Origin: Mesostigma viride
Taxonomy: Eukaryota; Streptophyta; Mesostigmatophyceae; Mesostigmatales; Mesostigmataceae
Assembly: GCA_009746045.1 (NCBI GenBank)
Contig: RPFO01001400.1
Coordinates: 124,001-188,000, forward strand
Reading direction: 5' to 3'
Length of the DNA: 64,000 nt
The notes under the pieces are model-generated. The model was not told where the DNA came from. It did not search any database and worked only from the letters and a program-made list of their open reading frames with translations. Positions within the stretch are counted from its first letter, which is position 1. The number at the start of each line of letters is the position of its first letter. Positions 33,654-44,005 of the stretch are shown here, piece after piece. The translations under genes were made by a program, and so were the position numbers.

Positions 33654-34389
33654 CTAATAATAGCCCTGCTGCACCGCAAAATCAGCCCGCGTACGGCGGA
33701 GCATGATGTCAGCCATGGCCCGAGTCAGCGCCACCGACAGGCGCTGACGCCAATATGACGTCCAGGTCCGCGCCGACCATGGGGCCCACTGGCCCTCCAG
33801 GTCCAGCCGGTCCTCCCGGAGCCGGCAACACTCCTTGAAGAAGGCGGAGGTCAGGGGCCCCATGGCCCCAAACTCCTCCAGGACAAAGGGCACCACACGA
33901 TGGTGCCCGACGTCGCCGTAGGCCAGGAGCTTGGCCCGCTCCGCCCGGTCCGCCGTGTAACCTGCCGTGAGGGAGGCCCCAGCCACGTGGCTAAGAGCCA
34001 AGGGCGGCGCCACCGAAACGTCAATAAGCAGATGCCGGCCACCCCCCTCAAAGTCCAGCACCACGATGTCAGGCCGGTGGTTGGGGGAATATAAGGCAGC
34101 GCCATCCGCATCCTCGGACCGGATGTTCGCGTGGGGGAAAACCGACCGAACCATGGCGAGCACTACCGACGTCAGGAGGACAGTGTGCAAATACAAATAC
34201 CAATTCTGATTCTGTTGGCCCCCTATGCATGCAGGCAAGGTAGTGAGTCCTCGTGGGATCCAGCGGCTGCCCACAGCTACCACAAGGCCGCCCAGCCGGA
34301 ACAAGAGGCTGCGGGGCAAATAGCTGGTGCTGGAGCGCCACCGAGTAGTGGCTGGGAGCTAATACACTGATATATGCAGGGTAGGCCAT
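33654..34389 (-). pseudogene. LINE C-terminus: CCHC finger plus restriction-like endonuclease
   Basis: The minus strand encodes CGSCGQPLDPTRTHYLAC (C-x2-C-x9-H-x3-C), then after a frame break RPDIVVLDFEGGGRHLLIDV and AERAKLLAYG. A zinc finger followed by PD...D...K is the layout of the restriction-like endonuclease of R2/CRE-type non-LTR retrotransposons, which nicks target DNA for reverse transcription. The RT part is missing (5'-truncated), and the frame ends ADFAVQQGYY at 33654. A close copy lies at 61800-62363, without the frame break near the finger. Confidence 0.65.
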
Positions 34390-34659
34390 GTATAACTACC
34401 GTCAAAGTCAGGGGGGTCACTGAGACGCGCGTTTTCATTTTTGGTAGAATGTGCATTTTGAATTATGTTATAAGAGCTAGGCACCTACCACTTCAGGGAT
34501 GATAACAATTAGTTGCTGAACAGTTTGAGCCATTGGGGTCATCATTTGGGTGGGTATACCAGCAGTTACACCCAGTACAGCCCATAGGCCGGGGTGCCGT
34601 AACTTGGTAAAAAGCAACCAAGGGGGTAGGGGTGGGCATACTACCTACTAATAATAAGG

Positions 34660-35795
34660 CCACCAACCATGTCATGCGCCGGGCACGTGCGCGCTTTACT
34701 GCTCTTAAGGGGTTCGAGCCAGGCTTGGACATCCTTAACGTGAAAGAGCACGGCGGGGTTAGACCTGGTTACCGCCTTGCCGACCGGATTTATGCGGATG
34801 ATACCACCCTCATCGAGAGCCCCGAGCACATTCAGACCTGGCTGGACTGCCTGGGCCTGGAGGCGCGGGCGGTGGGGCTGGAGATTAGTGTCAAAACTGA
34901 GGCGATGGTGATAGGGGCATCCAGTAAACCACCGCTGCCGCGCCTGCTCGACGGGACGGAGGTCCCGTTCCGCGACCGCTTCAAGCTGTTGGGGAGCTGG
35001 CTTCCTGACACCGCCGACGATGTGGACACCCGCATCGGCCTTGCCTGGGCCAAGCTCCGTTCGCTCACACCTTACTGGCGCTCGAAGGGCCTGGACGGGC
35101 ACCGCAAGCGCATGCTCTTCAAGGTCCTCGTCCTCACGGTGCTCACGTATGGCGCCGAGGCGTGGACCCTCCCACCCAAACTGGCAGCTCGGCTCGACGG
35201 CACAGTTTACAGGATGCTCCGGCAGGTCCTTAACGTAGGGTTTTCCGAGCGTCCGTCATCAGAGTCTTTGTATCATGGCATGCCTCGTGTTTCGGACGAG
35301 ATTAGGCAGCGTAGGATAGCATTTGTAGGACACCTTGCCCGCACCAGCCAGGTCGACACCACCCTTGGTCTGGCCGGCCCCCAGCGGCTTGGCCAGCCAG
35401 GGCGGCACATTCTGACCTGGCCTGGCCCCGCGGACATTCCCAAAAGGGTAGGGAAACCTGTCACCAACTACGTTCAGATGTTGCTGGACGACCTAGTGGT
35501 CCCAGCTAGCCCAGTTTGAGCACCGCATCCACTCTCTCTCCCGTCTTTGGTCTGCCATGCAGGACAAGACGCGGTGGAAGAAGATTGTCAAGGCGCACAC
35601 GCCCGACCCTGTGGGCAAGCCCCCTCCCCCCAAACGGAGGAGGCGTTTTGATGAGTAGTGTAGTTAGGATTTTCTAGATAGAGTTCGGATAGTTCGATCA
35701 CGCGGCTTCCTCCACCCCATCCATCATGAAATATGTGCTACATGACCTCCCCACGGAGGCATGTTATAATTTAATTTAATTTTTTAGCCATGTCA
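34660..35795 (+). pseudogene. APE-type LINE, 3' fragment
   Basis: 5'-truncated copy of the LINE at 55087. The open frame runs from about 34665 to 35519: ADRIYADDTTLIESP (RT catalytic YADD), thumb region FKLLGSWLPDTADDV, LTYGAEAWTLPPK and RRIAFVGHLART. A one- or two-base shift near 35515 separates the last ~45 codons (ending PKRRRRFDE-like, near 35656). The 3' UTR follows to an AT-rich tail (TAATTTAATTTAATTTTTT). Truncation at the 5' end is normal for LINEs. Confidence 0.85.
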
Positions 35796-36141
35796 TACAA
35801 TACATTTCCCTTCCACAATGATGGGGAAACATAACTGCATCATCACACTGCCCTTACATGGCACCTAATAATGTGCAGGTGCCACCTTGTCCATGCACGT
35901 GGGTAACGTGGTACGGATACTCCTACGCAAGGCATGCATTCTAGGAGGCAGCCACCAACAAACTAGTGATGTTAAGCCTATTTCAGCTTGCCCTATAGCA
36001 AGGATAAACTAGACCTAAGCTGCTATAGCTTGCCAGGTGATGGCCAGCACACCTGGTGGCACATGCTGACAATGGGAAGCTTCTACTCACCGGTTACATG
36101 CTTGATGATGCCACAGAGACCAGCCAACTGCCTCACACTCA

Positions 36142-37069
36142 TGCAATATGTGAGTGGGAAATGTATAACAAACACATATGGAGGTATTCAAACCCATACA
36201 CTATACAGCCTCTAAAACTTATCACCATCACACTATGGCAGGTCAACTGACTGAGGGAAGCATCTAAGAATGGTGTTTTAGGAAGGGGCCAGGCCATGGT
36301 CAAGAAAGAGCATGAATAAAGAAGAAAGAATGTGCTACATGTACAAGCTAGAAAGTGTACATAAACGTCATACATCGACAAGAAAACGATAACTCAGCTT
36401 TACCTGGCATGGCTGGCATTACCTTGGCCCAGGCGGTGGCCGCAAAATGGCGCATTGCGGCTGCCACACCAAAGTTGTGCAGCATGCATGGTCGCTAGAT
36501 TCGACGATTTCTGGCCACCCTTGCACGTTTACGACTACAAATCATCATAAAAAGTAAAAAGAAGCCGATATATCCTTTAAAATACGCCGGAAAGGTATTG
36601 CTGTCAACGTTTCTATCGTCCGGCCTGATCGCAGTTTTTTCCAGCAAGAACGCTGCCGACACCTATCAAATGGCATTCCCGCGAACCAAAAATTGGCCTG
36701 TATCATCTTTAAGACGTATAAAATCAATTTCCTGAGTTTGGTCAGAAAACTCGAACGAAAACCTAAATGCCATGCGTGGGCGCAAGCCGCCATGGCCAGG
36801 TCGTCGTTTTCCGGAATGCACGTTGTACGTGAAAAAGTACCCTGACCCCTTGTACTTTGACCGGCCAGAACACCTCTATAACTTTGTCAGAAGTATGCAA
36901 CCCCTAGTATCATGCTGTGATGAATATTATAAACTTTCCATATTCTCAGCTAAATATTTCTTTATTCTCAATAGTTTTCGCGGCATTTGGTCCCCCGAGA
37001 AGGGGCCGACGCGTCGGCTGTAACTCATGCAGTTTTAGGCGGAAAATCGGCAGCCAGACCATTTAGGGG
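36142..37069. repeat. Repeat R, copy 2
   Basis: 928 bases matching 23800-24704, ending at the TTAA of the insertion boundary. AT-richer than the surroundings. No conserved reading frame. Confidence 0.85.
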
Positions 37070-38253
37070 TTAAGGAACGACAGCTTGTCCGCCATGTACT
37101 TAAAGAAAGGTGAGGAGCACGGGTGCCGGGCCAGCCTTACCCCGCGCACAGGGGAGGCGACGCGCGGGGTAAGGCGAGCAGCCGACATCCACAGCTCACC
37201 AGTAAGTTGCATGGGGGCAAGAATGTCGCGCTAAAAGCCGTGAGAAGCCGTCTTCGATGTCTCATCTGCCGGCTGGTCGAAGTGCTTGACTGATGACATT
37301 GTGGCTGCGCTGGGCGGGTGATCATGCCGGCCTCCTCACGAAGGTCGAGTGCTTGTTCAGTGCTTGAGCTGTGCCGCGATGGTGGAGGTGGTGGAGGTGG
37401 TGTGATGCTTTTAAGCAAGTCCGCCCAGGTGGAGGGAGCATCGCTGGCCGGGCCAGCAGATGCCGGCTGGGCAGCGATGTCCTTCACCGCCTGGGCGGTG
37501 AGGCCTGCGGTGTCATGCAAGCTCTCAAGGGCGGTGGCCGGCGGGCTTGGAGGCGCTTGTTGAGGTCGAGGAGCTGGCCCTTGATGTCGGCAGTGGAGGC
37601 GGAAATGGCAGTGGAGGTGGAGGCGACGGTGGTGGAAAGGTGAGGGAGCTCAGCGGCCAGCGTGCCTCCCATTGCTGCCACATCGGCAGCAAGGGGGGTC
37701 ACGTGCTGCTGGAAGGCTTCCGTAAGGATGGAACGGAGTGTGGGGGCGGAGATGGATGGAGCCCAGATCTCGCCATCAGCGCGCATGAGAAGGGAGTTGA
37801 GAATGTGTGCTGGAGTTTGGGGGCGGGCGCACCCGAGCAGGGCGTCGGGGTTAAACCATTCGCCGTCTGGCCCCCGGTGATGAGGCGGTTGATGCTGTCG
37901 AGATGGATGCACAGGTCGTAAAGCGAGGCGTAGTCCCCGAAGAATAGGCAATGCAGGGCAGTTGCCGGGGACATGTTGGTCCAGTCGTGATCGTCAACCT
38001 TGAAAGGTTGGGGCCGAAAGCGCGGTTCTGTGGGGCGTGAAAACCCTCCTTCTGCTGCTGGGCGACTGCGTTTAGGATCAGGCGATGCCGATGGCGAGGC
38101 CGCAGGAGCTGAGTGCACTACCAACGCTTGAGTAGTGGCCTCGCTGCCTGGCAGGCCGGGCGGAACCCGGACTGCAGCCGGAGCTGCAGGCGAATTGTCT
38201 TGGCTCAGCGCAGCCGCCAGGCTGCGTTGCGTAGTCAAGCGTTTGCTCGTCAT
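37070..38253 (-). pseudogene. ORF1 protein, N-terminal and middle part, copy X
   Basis: Starts MTSKRLTTQRSLAAALSQDN at 38253. An acidic/proline region with KVDDHDWTNMSPATALHCLF follows, then IHLDSINRL. At least two frameshifts (near 37900 and 37500) break the middle, which still reads AHILNSLLMRADGEIWAPSI and STWADLLKS. The coding part continues at 33335 after the TTAA insertion. It matches copy Y and is probably the ORF1 (nucleic-acid-binding) protein of a LINE-like element. No ORF2 is attached. Confidence 0.75.
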
Positions 38254-38400
38254 AATATTGCGTTTTAGTTTCGGAAAAATATATCAGCGTGTGCCTCTTA
38301 GAAAGACGAAGCGATAGTGATATTCACGGCCGAATTTGGTGCCCAAACGTGAAAGTTATGAGCTCCGCCGTCAGCCATGGCTACCTCGTGGCTCGTGGCC
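38254..38400 (-). repeat. ORF1 element leader, copy X
   Basis: Conserved with 43118-43270, including AACGTGAAAGTTATGAGCTC and a CCACGAG-type short repeat at the distal end. It lies upstream of the ORF1 start, so it is probably the 5' UTR of the element. Confidence 0.65.
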
Positions 38401-38517
38401 CATGCATGGCTCTCTGCATAGGCACAGCATAACTAAATAAATAAAGCTAGGCATCATCTGGCGTGTGGCGCGTCATGGGCACACATGTACATTCTGATTT
38501 GGGCACACATGTACATG

Positions 38518-38628
38518 ACTAAATAATTAATTAATTAATTAATTAATTAGACTCGTGCTCCCGTTGGGGAGTCACGGAGCATTAACCCCGATGGATGGAT
38601 GGGTGGATGCAAACAGTCCTACCGGTCT
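38518..38628. repeat. TTAA tract plus short ATGG array
   Basis: (TTAA)n, then GTTGGGGAGTCACGGAGC, about five ATGG units and GCAAACAGTCCTACCGGTCT. Same order as 28254-29080, but with the ATGG array unexpanded. Confidence 0.85.
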
Positions 38629-38699
38629 AAGCTATCTACATCAGCTACCTACGACATCTATCTAACAGCATTACTAACTACAACATCTATCTATACAGC

Positions 38700-39640
38700 A
38701 TTGGCGTGCCTCCCACGGGTTTGCACGCGCGGGCGCTTCCCCACAGGGGGGGGCTCGTTGTCCTCTATGACCTGGGCCCACTTGGCCTTGTCCATCATCT
38801 TCTTCCAAATCACGGAGAGGCCTAGGCCCCCCATGTCCTCTACTAGCTGCTCTTTGAAGGCTGGACTCTACTAGCTGTTCTTTGAAGGATGACTAAATAA
38901 GGCATGAGTCAGCTGGTATAGTGCCTGTAGTAGGCGTGCAAGTCCATTGCGTTGCCATTGCCTTCTTTCTTTTGCTGGATCTTGGGCCTCGGCAACTTGC
39001 GGCGCATTTTTGCTGCCGCGCGGCCTCCCCCGCTCCCTTTTTTCAATGATTTTATTCGCATTCAGAATGCCTCCGTGTTCTTGTGTGCGGCGATCACGCT
39101 GACTGCATTTCCTAGCTGTAGGCCGAGTCATTCCGACAAAAGCCTGCATGCCAAAAAAAATCAGGCGATAAAACTATCTGAACAAAAAAAATCAGGCGAT
39201 AAAACTATCTGTCACCGGTTCCAATAAATCCGATGTATTCGCCCCTAGGATCGGGAAAACGCATCTTAACTATGCGCTGAAATTCGCCAGGCAGCGGCTG
39301 AGCAGTATTTCCTTCCCCGGCCCACCCCAGCTTGTCCGCAAAATTGCGAGAAGCGGTGTGACGCAACATTGCCATGTAGTTGGGTCCGGGTCGAGGGGGG
39401 GTGTATTTCTTGTTGGCTGGCCGTCATCGTCTCAAGCTTCTCCCGCCTGAGTAAATCATCAAGATCATAGCCGGCATACTGCGTCCAGGCCGCGCGCGGC
39501 TGGGTCGCCACCCGTGGACTTTTCGTGATAGACTCGGCATGAACATGTGCTACACTAGAGGCGACGGGCTCACGCGCGCGGGCAGCCTCCTGGTTTGTCT
39601 GTAATATGGAGGCAGATGGTACGCAAGGATAGATGGCAAG
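38700..39640 (-). pseudogene. AT-hook protein, probably transposon-derived
   Basis: Two coding stretches on the minus strand: the first reads AAWTQYAGYDLDDLLRREKL and, after a frame change at a C-run near 39400, NYMAMLRHTASRNFADKLGW to EYIGFIGTG. The second contains IIEKRERGRPRGSKNAP, a good AT-hook (GRPRGSK, DNA minor-groove binding), then VEDMGGLGLSVIWKKMMDKA in a shifted frame. A likely ~70 bp intron (GTGACAG...GGCATGCAG, about 39210-39140) joins them. A 24-base duplication near 38870 breaks the end. Family unknown; the repeats around it favour a mobile-element origin. Confidence 0.4.
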
Positions 39641-39847
39641 TAGTGATGAAGGAGACCACCCCCAAGTCTGTGGGGGCTCCGCGTGTGACCGCTTATGGCA
39701 TTCATAGCGATTCGGGCCGCAGTGCCCACACCCCTGTAACTAGGACCTAGATAGCTTACACCATCGATTCCATCCCATGTTCCCCTCCCACTGAGGACTT
39801 TTGCTCACGTGCTCAGTCACGTGTCTATTAATTAATTAACTAATTAA
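39641..39847 (-). repeat. Module N, inverted copy, with TTAA tract
   Basis: Reverse complement of 54774-54990 (shared GACTTGGGGGTGGTCTCC and CTCAGTGGGAGGGGAACATG), ending in a TTAATTAATTAACTAATTAATT tract at 39828-39847. Confidence 0.8.
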
Positions 39848-40290
39848 TTGGAAACATAACTCCATTGGGAGTACATGTAGCACATATCCCTGAGAAGGGG
39901 CATATGGCTTTTAGTACATTCTGGGCTACTTCCTGCAAGGGTGGGAATGTAAGCTACCCGTGCTCTAGGTGCACCAGGGCACCTGCACCCTCATGAACTT
40001 CACACTATGCCCAGCTTAGGGGGAGTATGTCATGTGGGGGAAGATCATCATGGCTATACAAGAGCTAGGGCATGGCTTCTCGACAGAGAGCATGTCTCTG
40101 CATGGCATAGCATGGCTAAATTCTTAATGCGACATCCATGGGGTCCCATTATATATAGGCAGGGCGTGGCTAAATTATGAAGGCATCATCCATGGGGGCC
40201 ATTATGGGTGCACATGCGCGTGGGCCACATGCTAGGCTAAGCCTGACTAATCTACACTACTGGTATGGATTCCCTAGTCTGAGGTGGCAG
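39848..40290. repeat. Repeat M, full copy
   Basis: Starts GGAAACATAACTCCATTGGGAG (a short hairpin, ACTCC/GGAGT) and ends TTCCCTAG. Shared with 60485-60925 over its length and in parts with 10564-10985 and 32862-33115. Confidence 0.85.
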
Positions 40291-40300
40291 GAGGGGGCTG

Positions 40301-41332
40301 TCAGGGCTTGTGGTCAACGTGGATGACCGCCCCCCTCCAGTATACCGGCTTCCCCCTCCTTGCGCTCTGCCGGAGCTGAAGGTAGGTCGGCCATAGCTCG
40401 CGTCGCCGCTGTTGCTGGGCCAGGGTCAAGTCGTCGTCCAGCGTGAAGCGAGTCCTCGAGAGCTTCTTGCGGCATTTAAGGAACGCCAGTTTGTCCGCCA
40501 TGTACTTAAAGGTGAGGAGCACGGGTGCCGGGCCAGCCTTACCCCGCGCGCGGGGGAGGCGGACAGCCGACATGTCCAGCTCACCAGTGAGTAGCATGGG
40601 GGCAACAATGTCGCGCTTAAATGCCTCAGGAAGGCTCGTGGAGCCGGTCTCACCTGCCGGCTGGTCGAAGTGCTTGACGATGACATTGTGGCTGCGCCGG
40701 GCGATGTCGGCTTCCTCGCGATTGTCGAGGGCTTGTTGCTTGAGTTGTGCTGAGATGGTGGAGGTGGTGGAGGTGGTGTGCTGCTTAAGCAAGTCCGCCC
40801 AGGTGGAGGGAGCATCGCCGGCCGGGCCAGCAGGCGCCGGCTTGGCGGCGATGTCCTTCACCGCCTGGGCGGTGAGGCCGGCGGTGTCATGCAAGCTCTC
40901 AAGGGCAGTGGCGGTGGCTTGAAGGCGTTGGTCGAGGTCGAGGAGCTGGGCTTTGATGTCGGCAGTGGAGGCGAAAATGGCAGTGGAGGTGGCGGTGAGG
41001 TGAGGAAGTTCAGCAGCCAGCGGGCCACCCATTGCTGCGACGTCAGCAGCAAGGGGGGTCACGTGCTGCTGAAAGGCTTCCATGAGGATGGAACGGAGGG
41101 TGGGGGCGGAGATGGATGGAGCCCAGATCTCGCCGTCAGAGCGCTGGAGAAGGGAGTTGAGGATGGTATGCTGGAGGACGGGGCGGGGGGAGCCGAAAAC
41201 CATGCTGACGTTGTGCCAGAGACGGCCGTCGGGGACGAGGAGGCGTCCGGTGGCGTGGAGATGGATGCACAGGTCGTAAAGCGAGGCGTAGTCCCCGTAG
41301 AAGATGCAGTCCAGAGCATCGGTCGGAGACAT
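40301..41332 (-). pseudogene. ORF1 protein, main part, copy Y
   Basis: An intact frame of ~344 codons: MSPTDALDCIFYGDYASLYD, then a helical middle (STADIKAQLLDLDQRLQATA, coiled-coil-like), then the C-terminal domain FKYMADKLAFLKCRKKL..FTLDDDLTLAQQQRRRELWP..GKPVYWRGAVIHV. That last pattern (a hook of basic residues, DDDLT, RRRELWP, a final strand) resembles the C-terminal domain of ORF1-type RNA-binding proteins in L1-like and other algal LINEs. The N-terminal ~95 codons lie beyond the RT insertion at 42836-43117. The 8 bp GGAGACAT at 41325-41332 is the target duplication. Confidence 0.75.
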
Positions 41333-42827
41333 CAAAGAGACAACCAGCGCAGGCCAGAAATCGGGAGAATCCGGACCATGGTAGCTCGAGCCTGCCGTTA
41401 TCTTTTCCGCGTTTTCGAGTCGTTCAGGATGATGAAGATGAATGGTGATGGAAATGTGTATCCTTGTGCATTGAAATTATGGCTGGCTTACGTGTGGAGC
41501 GACTAGATGACCTAGACGGTGGGGCCGGAAACAGCATGCTTGATCAGGGCGTGTGTTTCGAGCCTAACTGGCCGGGAGTGTCTAGTGGTGAGCACCATTG
41601 CTGCGATCGCTCTCCCACCATTTACGAGGAAATACCCGCAAATGGAAAACCACTGAAAAGGTCTAGCTAGTCAGTCATCACGTTAGCCATGCCATGATTC
41701 CAAACGTCCAAGAACTGCACACGGTGCAAAGGCAAAAAGCCGGAGGACAGCACTTTCAAATGTGCGGCGGGAACCAAAAGCCCGCGGATGCCAGAAAACA
41801 TCGTGTTGCGGCAGCGACGCGACGATGTGGACAACGAATCCAGTGCCATTGAAGCTCGGAACGGCCGCAAAGGAGATCTGGCATCACAGGGTTCAGATGT
41901 GCGGAGATACTATGCGATCCAGCCGGTCCACGACCTGTTTGTAGAGCTTGTGCCAAGGGGCAGCACCGAACAGATGTGGGTGACGTTGCAAAAAACATCG
42001 GACTTGACGGAGCATAATGGCTCGGTCATAGTCTTTGACCAATAAACGCTGCAAGAGTTCGACAAGAGTCGTGATGAAATCAACACGATAAGAACAAAGA
42101 CGGGAAAAACGATGTAACTGAGAAAGAACAACACCATATTTTGCTGTGTGGGAAAGGAGACTGTGAATATCGGGGTAACGAATAAAAGGAATTTGCTGGT
42201 ATTTAGGATCCTTGCGCTTATCATAGACAGCCGTACGCCAGCCCTTCTTGTTATGGGTAATGTTAAGATCGAGGTAATTGCAATGACTATCCTCCAACGT
42301 GAGCTTTAATGTGAGGGACGCTTGCGGGTAGATGCCAGGCAGACCAGCGGTGATATATAAATGGGTTGCGAAATCAGGGTTGTCGAAAGCGATGACATCA
42401 TCAATGTATCGACATGTATGGATAAAACGCCTGATGAGAACATCATCGTTTGAGGCAATGAGATTCTCCATGAATGCAAGCTCATAAGTGTATAGATAGA
42501 GGTTTTCAAGGAGCCCGGCACAGTTAGTGCCCATAGGGATGCCGATAGCTTGTTGGTATACATTGCCCGCAAAACAGATGAAGGTGTTATCAACAAGATA
42601 AGAGATCCAATGAACAAGGTCAGCCTTCGTGATAATATAATTATAACCATCCCGCACGATAGCACCTGCCGCGATCCCTGAGAGCCACGTTGCCGTGGGC
42701 TTGGTCTGAGAAACACGCACGTGCAGGTGGTTGCGCCCGTGAGGCCTACGTGCATACAGACGAGTAAGGAGGCTATCTAAACGAGCTTTCAAATCGTGCA
42801 AATCTAGTGTGGTATATAGAGTGGTGA
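41333..42827 (-). mobile_element. RT-bearing insertion, 5'-truncated, possibly Penelope-like
   Basis: 1495 bases split ORF1 copy Y between GGAGACAT at 41325-41332 and GGAGACAT at 42828-42835. The insertion begins (minus strand) inside an RT gene and ends with ~560 non-coding bases, so it is 5'-truncated, as expected from target-primed reverse transcription. Its non-coding end has a relic at 10246-10430. Confidence 0.75.
41893..42827 (-). pseudogene. Reverse transcriptase, probably Penelope-like
   Basis: Starts at the truncation with LYTTLDLHDLKARL (just past the motif A Asp), then FICFAGNVYQQAIGIPMGTN (motif B region), CRYIDDVIAF (catalytic IDD, motif C), ASLTLKLTLEDSHCNYLDLN and RYPDIHSLLSH..YGVVLSQLHRF, ending at a stop in 41893. 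The GIPMGTN, RYIDDV and YLDL pattern and the YGVxxSQL block are typical of a Penelope-like RT group; no GIY-YIG endonuclease follows the RT, so if it existed it was N-terminal and lost. The frame is fused by chance to ORF1 codons on its 5' side (open to 43077). The exact family should be checked. Confidence 0.65.
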
Positions 42828-42835
42828 GGAGACAT

Positions 42836-43117
42836 GTTGGTCCAGTCGTGATCATCGACCTGGAAAGGTGTGAACCGAAAGCGCGGTTCCGAGGGGCGTG
42901 AAGACCCTCCTGTTTTGTCGGCTGAGCGGGCGCGTTTAGGGTCAGGCGATGCCGATGGCGAGGCATTGAGGCCGGGAGGTTTCTAGGCGACCACCAGTGC
43001 ACGACTAGTGTCACCGCTGCATGCCGGATCTGGCGAAGCGGCAGCCTCAGCTGCCGCATTGTCAAAGGCGAGCGCATCCGCCAAACTGCGTTGCGTCGAC
43101 GGGCGTTTGCTCGTCAT
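42836..43117 (-). pseudogene. ORF1 N-terminal part, copy Y
   Basis: ATG at 43117-43115 opens MTSKRPSTQRSLADAL, as in copy X. A frameshift follows after about 40 codons; the second half continues in the frame now fused to the RT insertion. It ends at the WTNMS position, where the insertion lies. Confidence 0.65.
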
Positions 43118-43271
43118 ATATTGCGTTTTAGATTCGGAAAATTATACCAGCATGTGCGTCCTAGAAAGACGAAGCGATAGTGATATTCACGGCTAAATTT
43201 GGTGCTCAAACGTGAAAGTTATGAGCTCCGCCGTCAGCCATGGCTACCTCGTGGCTCGTGGCTCGTGGCTA

Positions 43272-44005
43272 TATATTAATTAATTAATTAATACTGCGTC
43301 CATTTGGCCAAGCTCACAGGAGCACCATACGTTTATTTTCGAGCCTGCGCTCAGCTCGCGTGACCGCCAACACCCTTGCGTGCACTCGGACATCACGCAC
43401 CCACCACTTTTCACTTGACGGCGGCACCCGCGACTTTTTGCACCAAGAAAATTCGGCCGGGAACGTCCCCTTAATTAATCTCGGGCCCCGCCCTCTGGAC
43501 TTGAATTGACATCAAAGTTTCGCAGTTGGGCTGGACTTGAATTGACATCAAAGTTTCGCAGTTGGGCTCGAGACAAGTATAAAACTGGCTTAATTAATTC
43601 TTTAAAACTTGGCTTAATTAATTAATTAATGGCCTTCCAGTTCACAGGAAACATGAAACTACCTTTGCTGTCTCACGCTACCGTACATTCCACCAAACCC
43701 TCGGATAACCACCCTCGGATAAAGCCATAATTGACAATAAAAAATACAAGCAGCATTTGTTCCAAAAATATCAGTGCCATAAACCGAAGCTAGTCCTGAC
43801 TTGAAACATGCAAAAAATGTACGAGCCCCAGCACCTGCTGCAACATCAATATTCAATCGCCAATCCACATGTACAGAACCAGACCTATTTTGGCAACCCC
43901 GGGCAGCAAAAAAAAAGACGGCAGCATCACGGTGCCATCAACTCATAGGTCAGGAGAAGGCCATTCACCCCTCCATGGCCATGTACCCCTCTCCCACAAG
44001 GCCAT
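43272..44005. other. TTAA tracts, small duplication, PEPCK 3' flank
   Basis: TTAA tracts at 43272-43293 and 43613-43632. A 37 bp exact tandem duplication (GGACTTGAATTGACATC...) at 43497-43570. The right part presumably holds the 3' UTR of the PEPCK gene on the minus strand; no clear polyadenylation signal seen. Confidence 0.6.

Larger units (their letters stand above)
33336..37069. mobile_element. TTAA-flanked insertion with terminal inverted repeats
   Basis: 3734 bases interrupt ORF1 copy X. The uninterrupted copy Y reads GGCATTTAAGGAACG; here GGCATTTAA ends at 33335 and TTAAGGAACG resumes at 37070, so TTAA is duplicated. The left end carries CCCCCTAAATGGGC and CTGCCGAT; the right end, read inward, starts CCCCTAAATGGTC with CTGCCGAT nearby, giving an imperfect inverted repeat (the left end has three extra bases, TTG). 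TTAA targeting with such ends is the habit of piggyBac-type elements. No transposase is visible; the interior holds older LINE fragments, so it is non-autonomous or itself hit by LINEs. Confidence 0.75.
39848..43272 (-). mobile_element. ORF1-only element, copy Y, between TTAA tracts
   Basis: Reading on the minus strand: leader (43270-43118), ORF1 (43117-40301, interrupted by the RT insertion), then repeat M as the 3' region (40290-39848). TTAA tracts lie on both sides (39828-39847 and 43272-43293). The same order is seen in copy X, so leader-ORF1-M looks like one element without ORF2 of its own. Confidence 0.6.
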
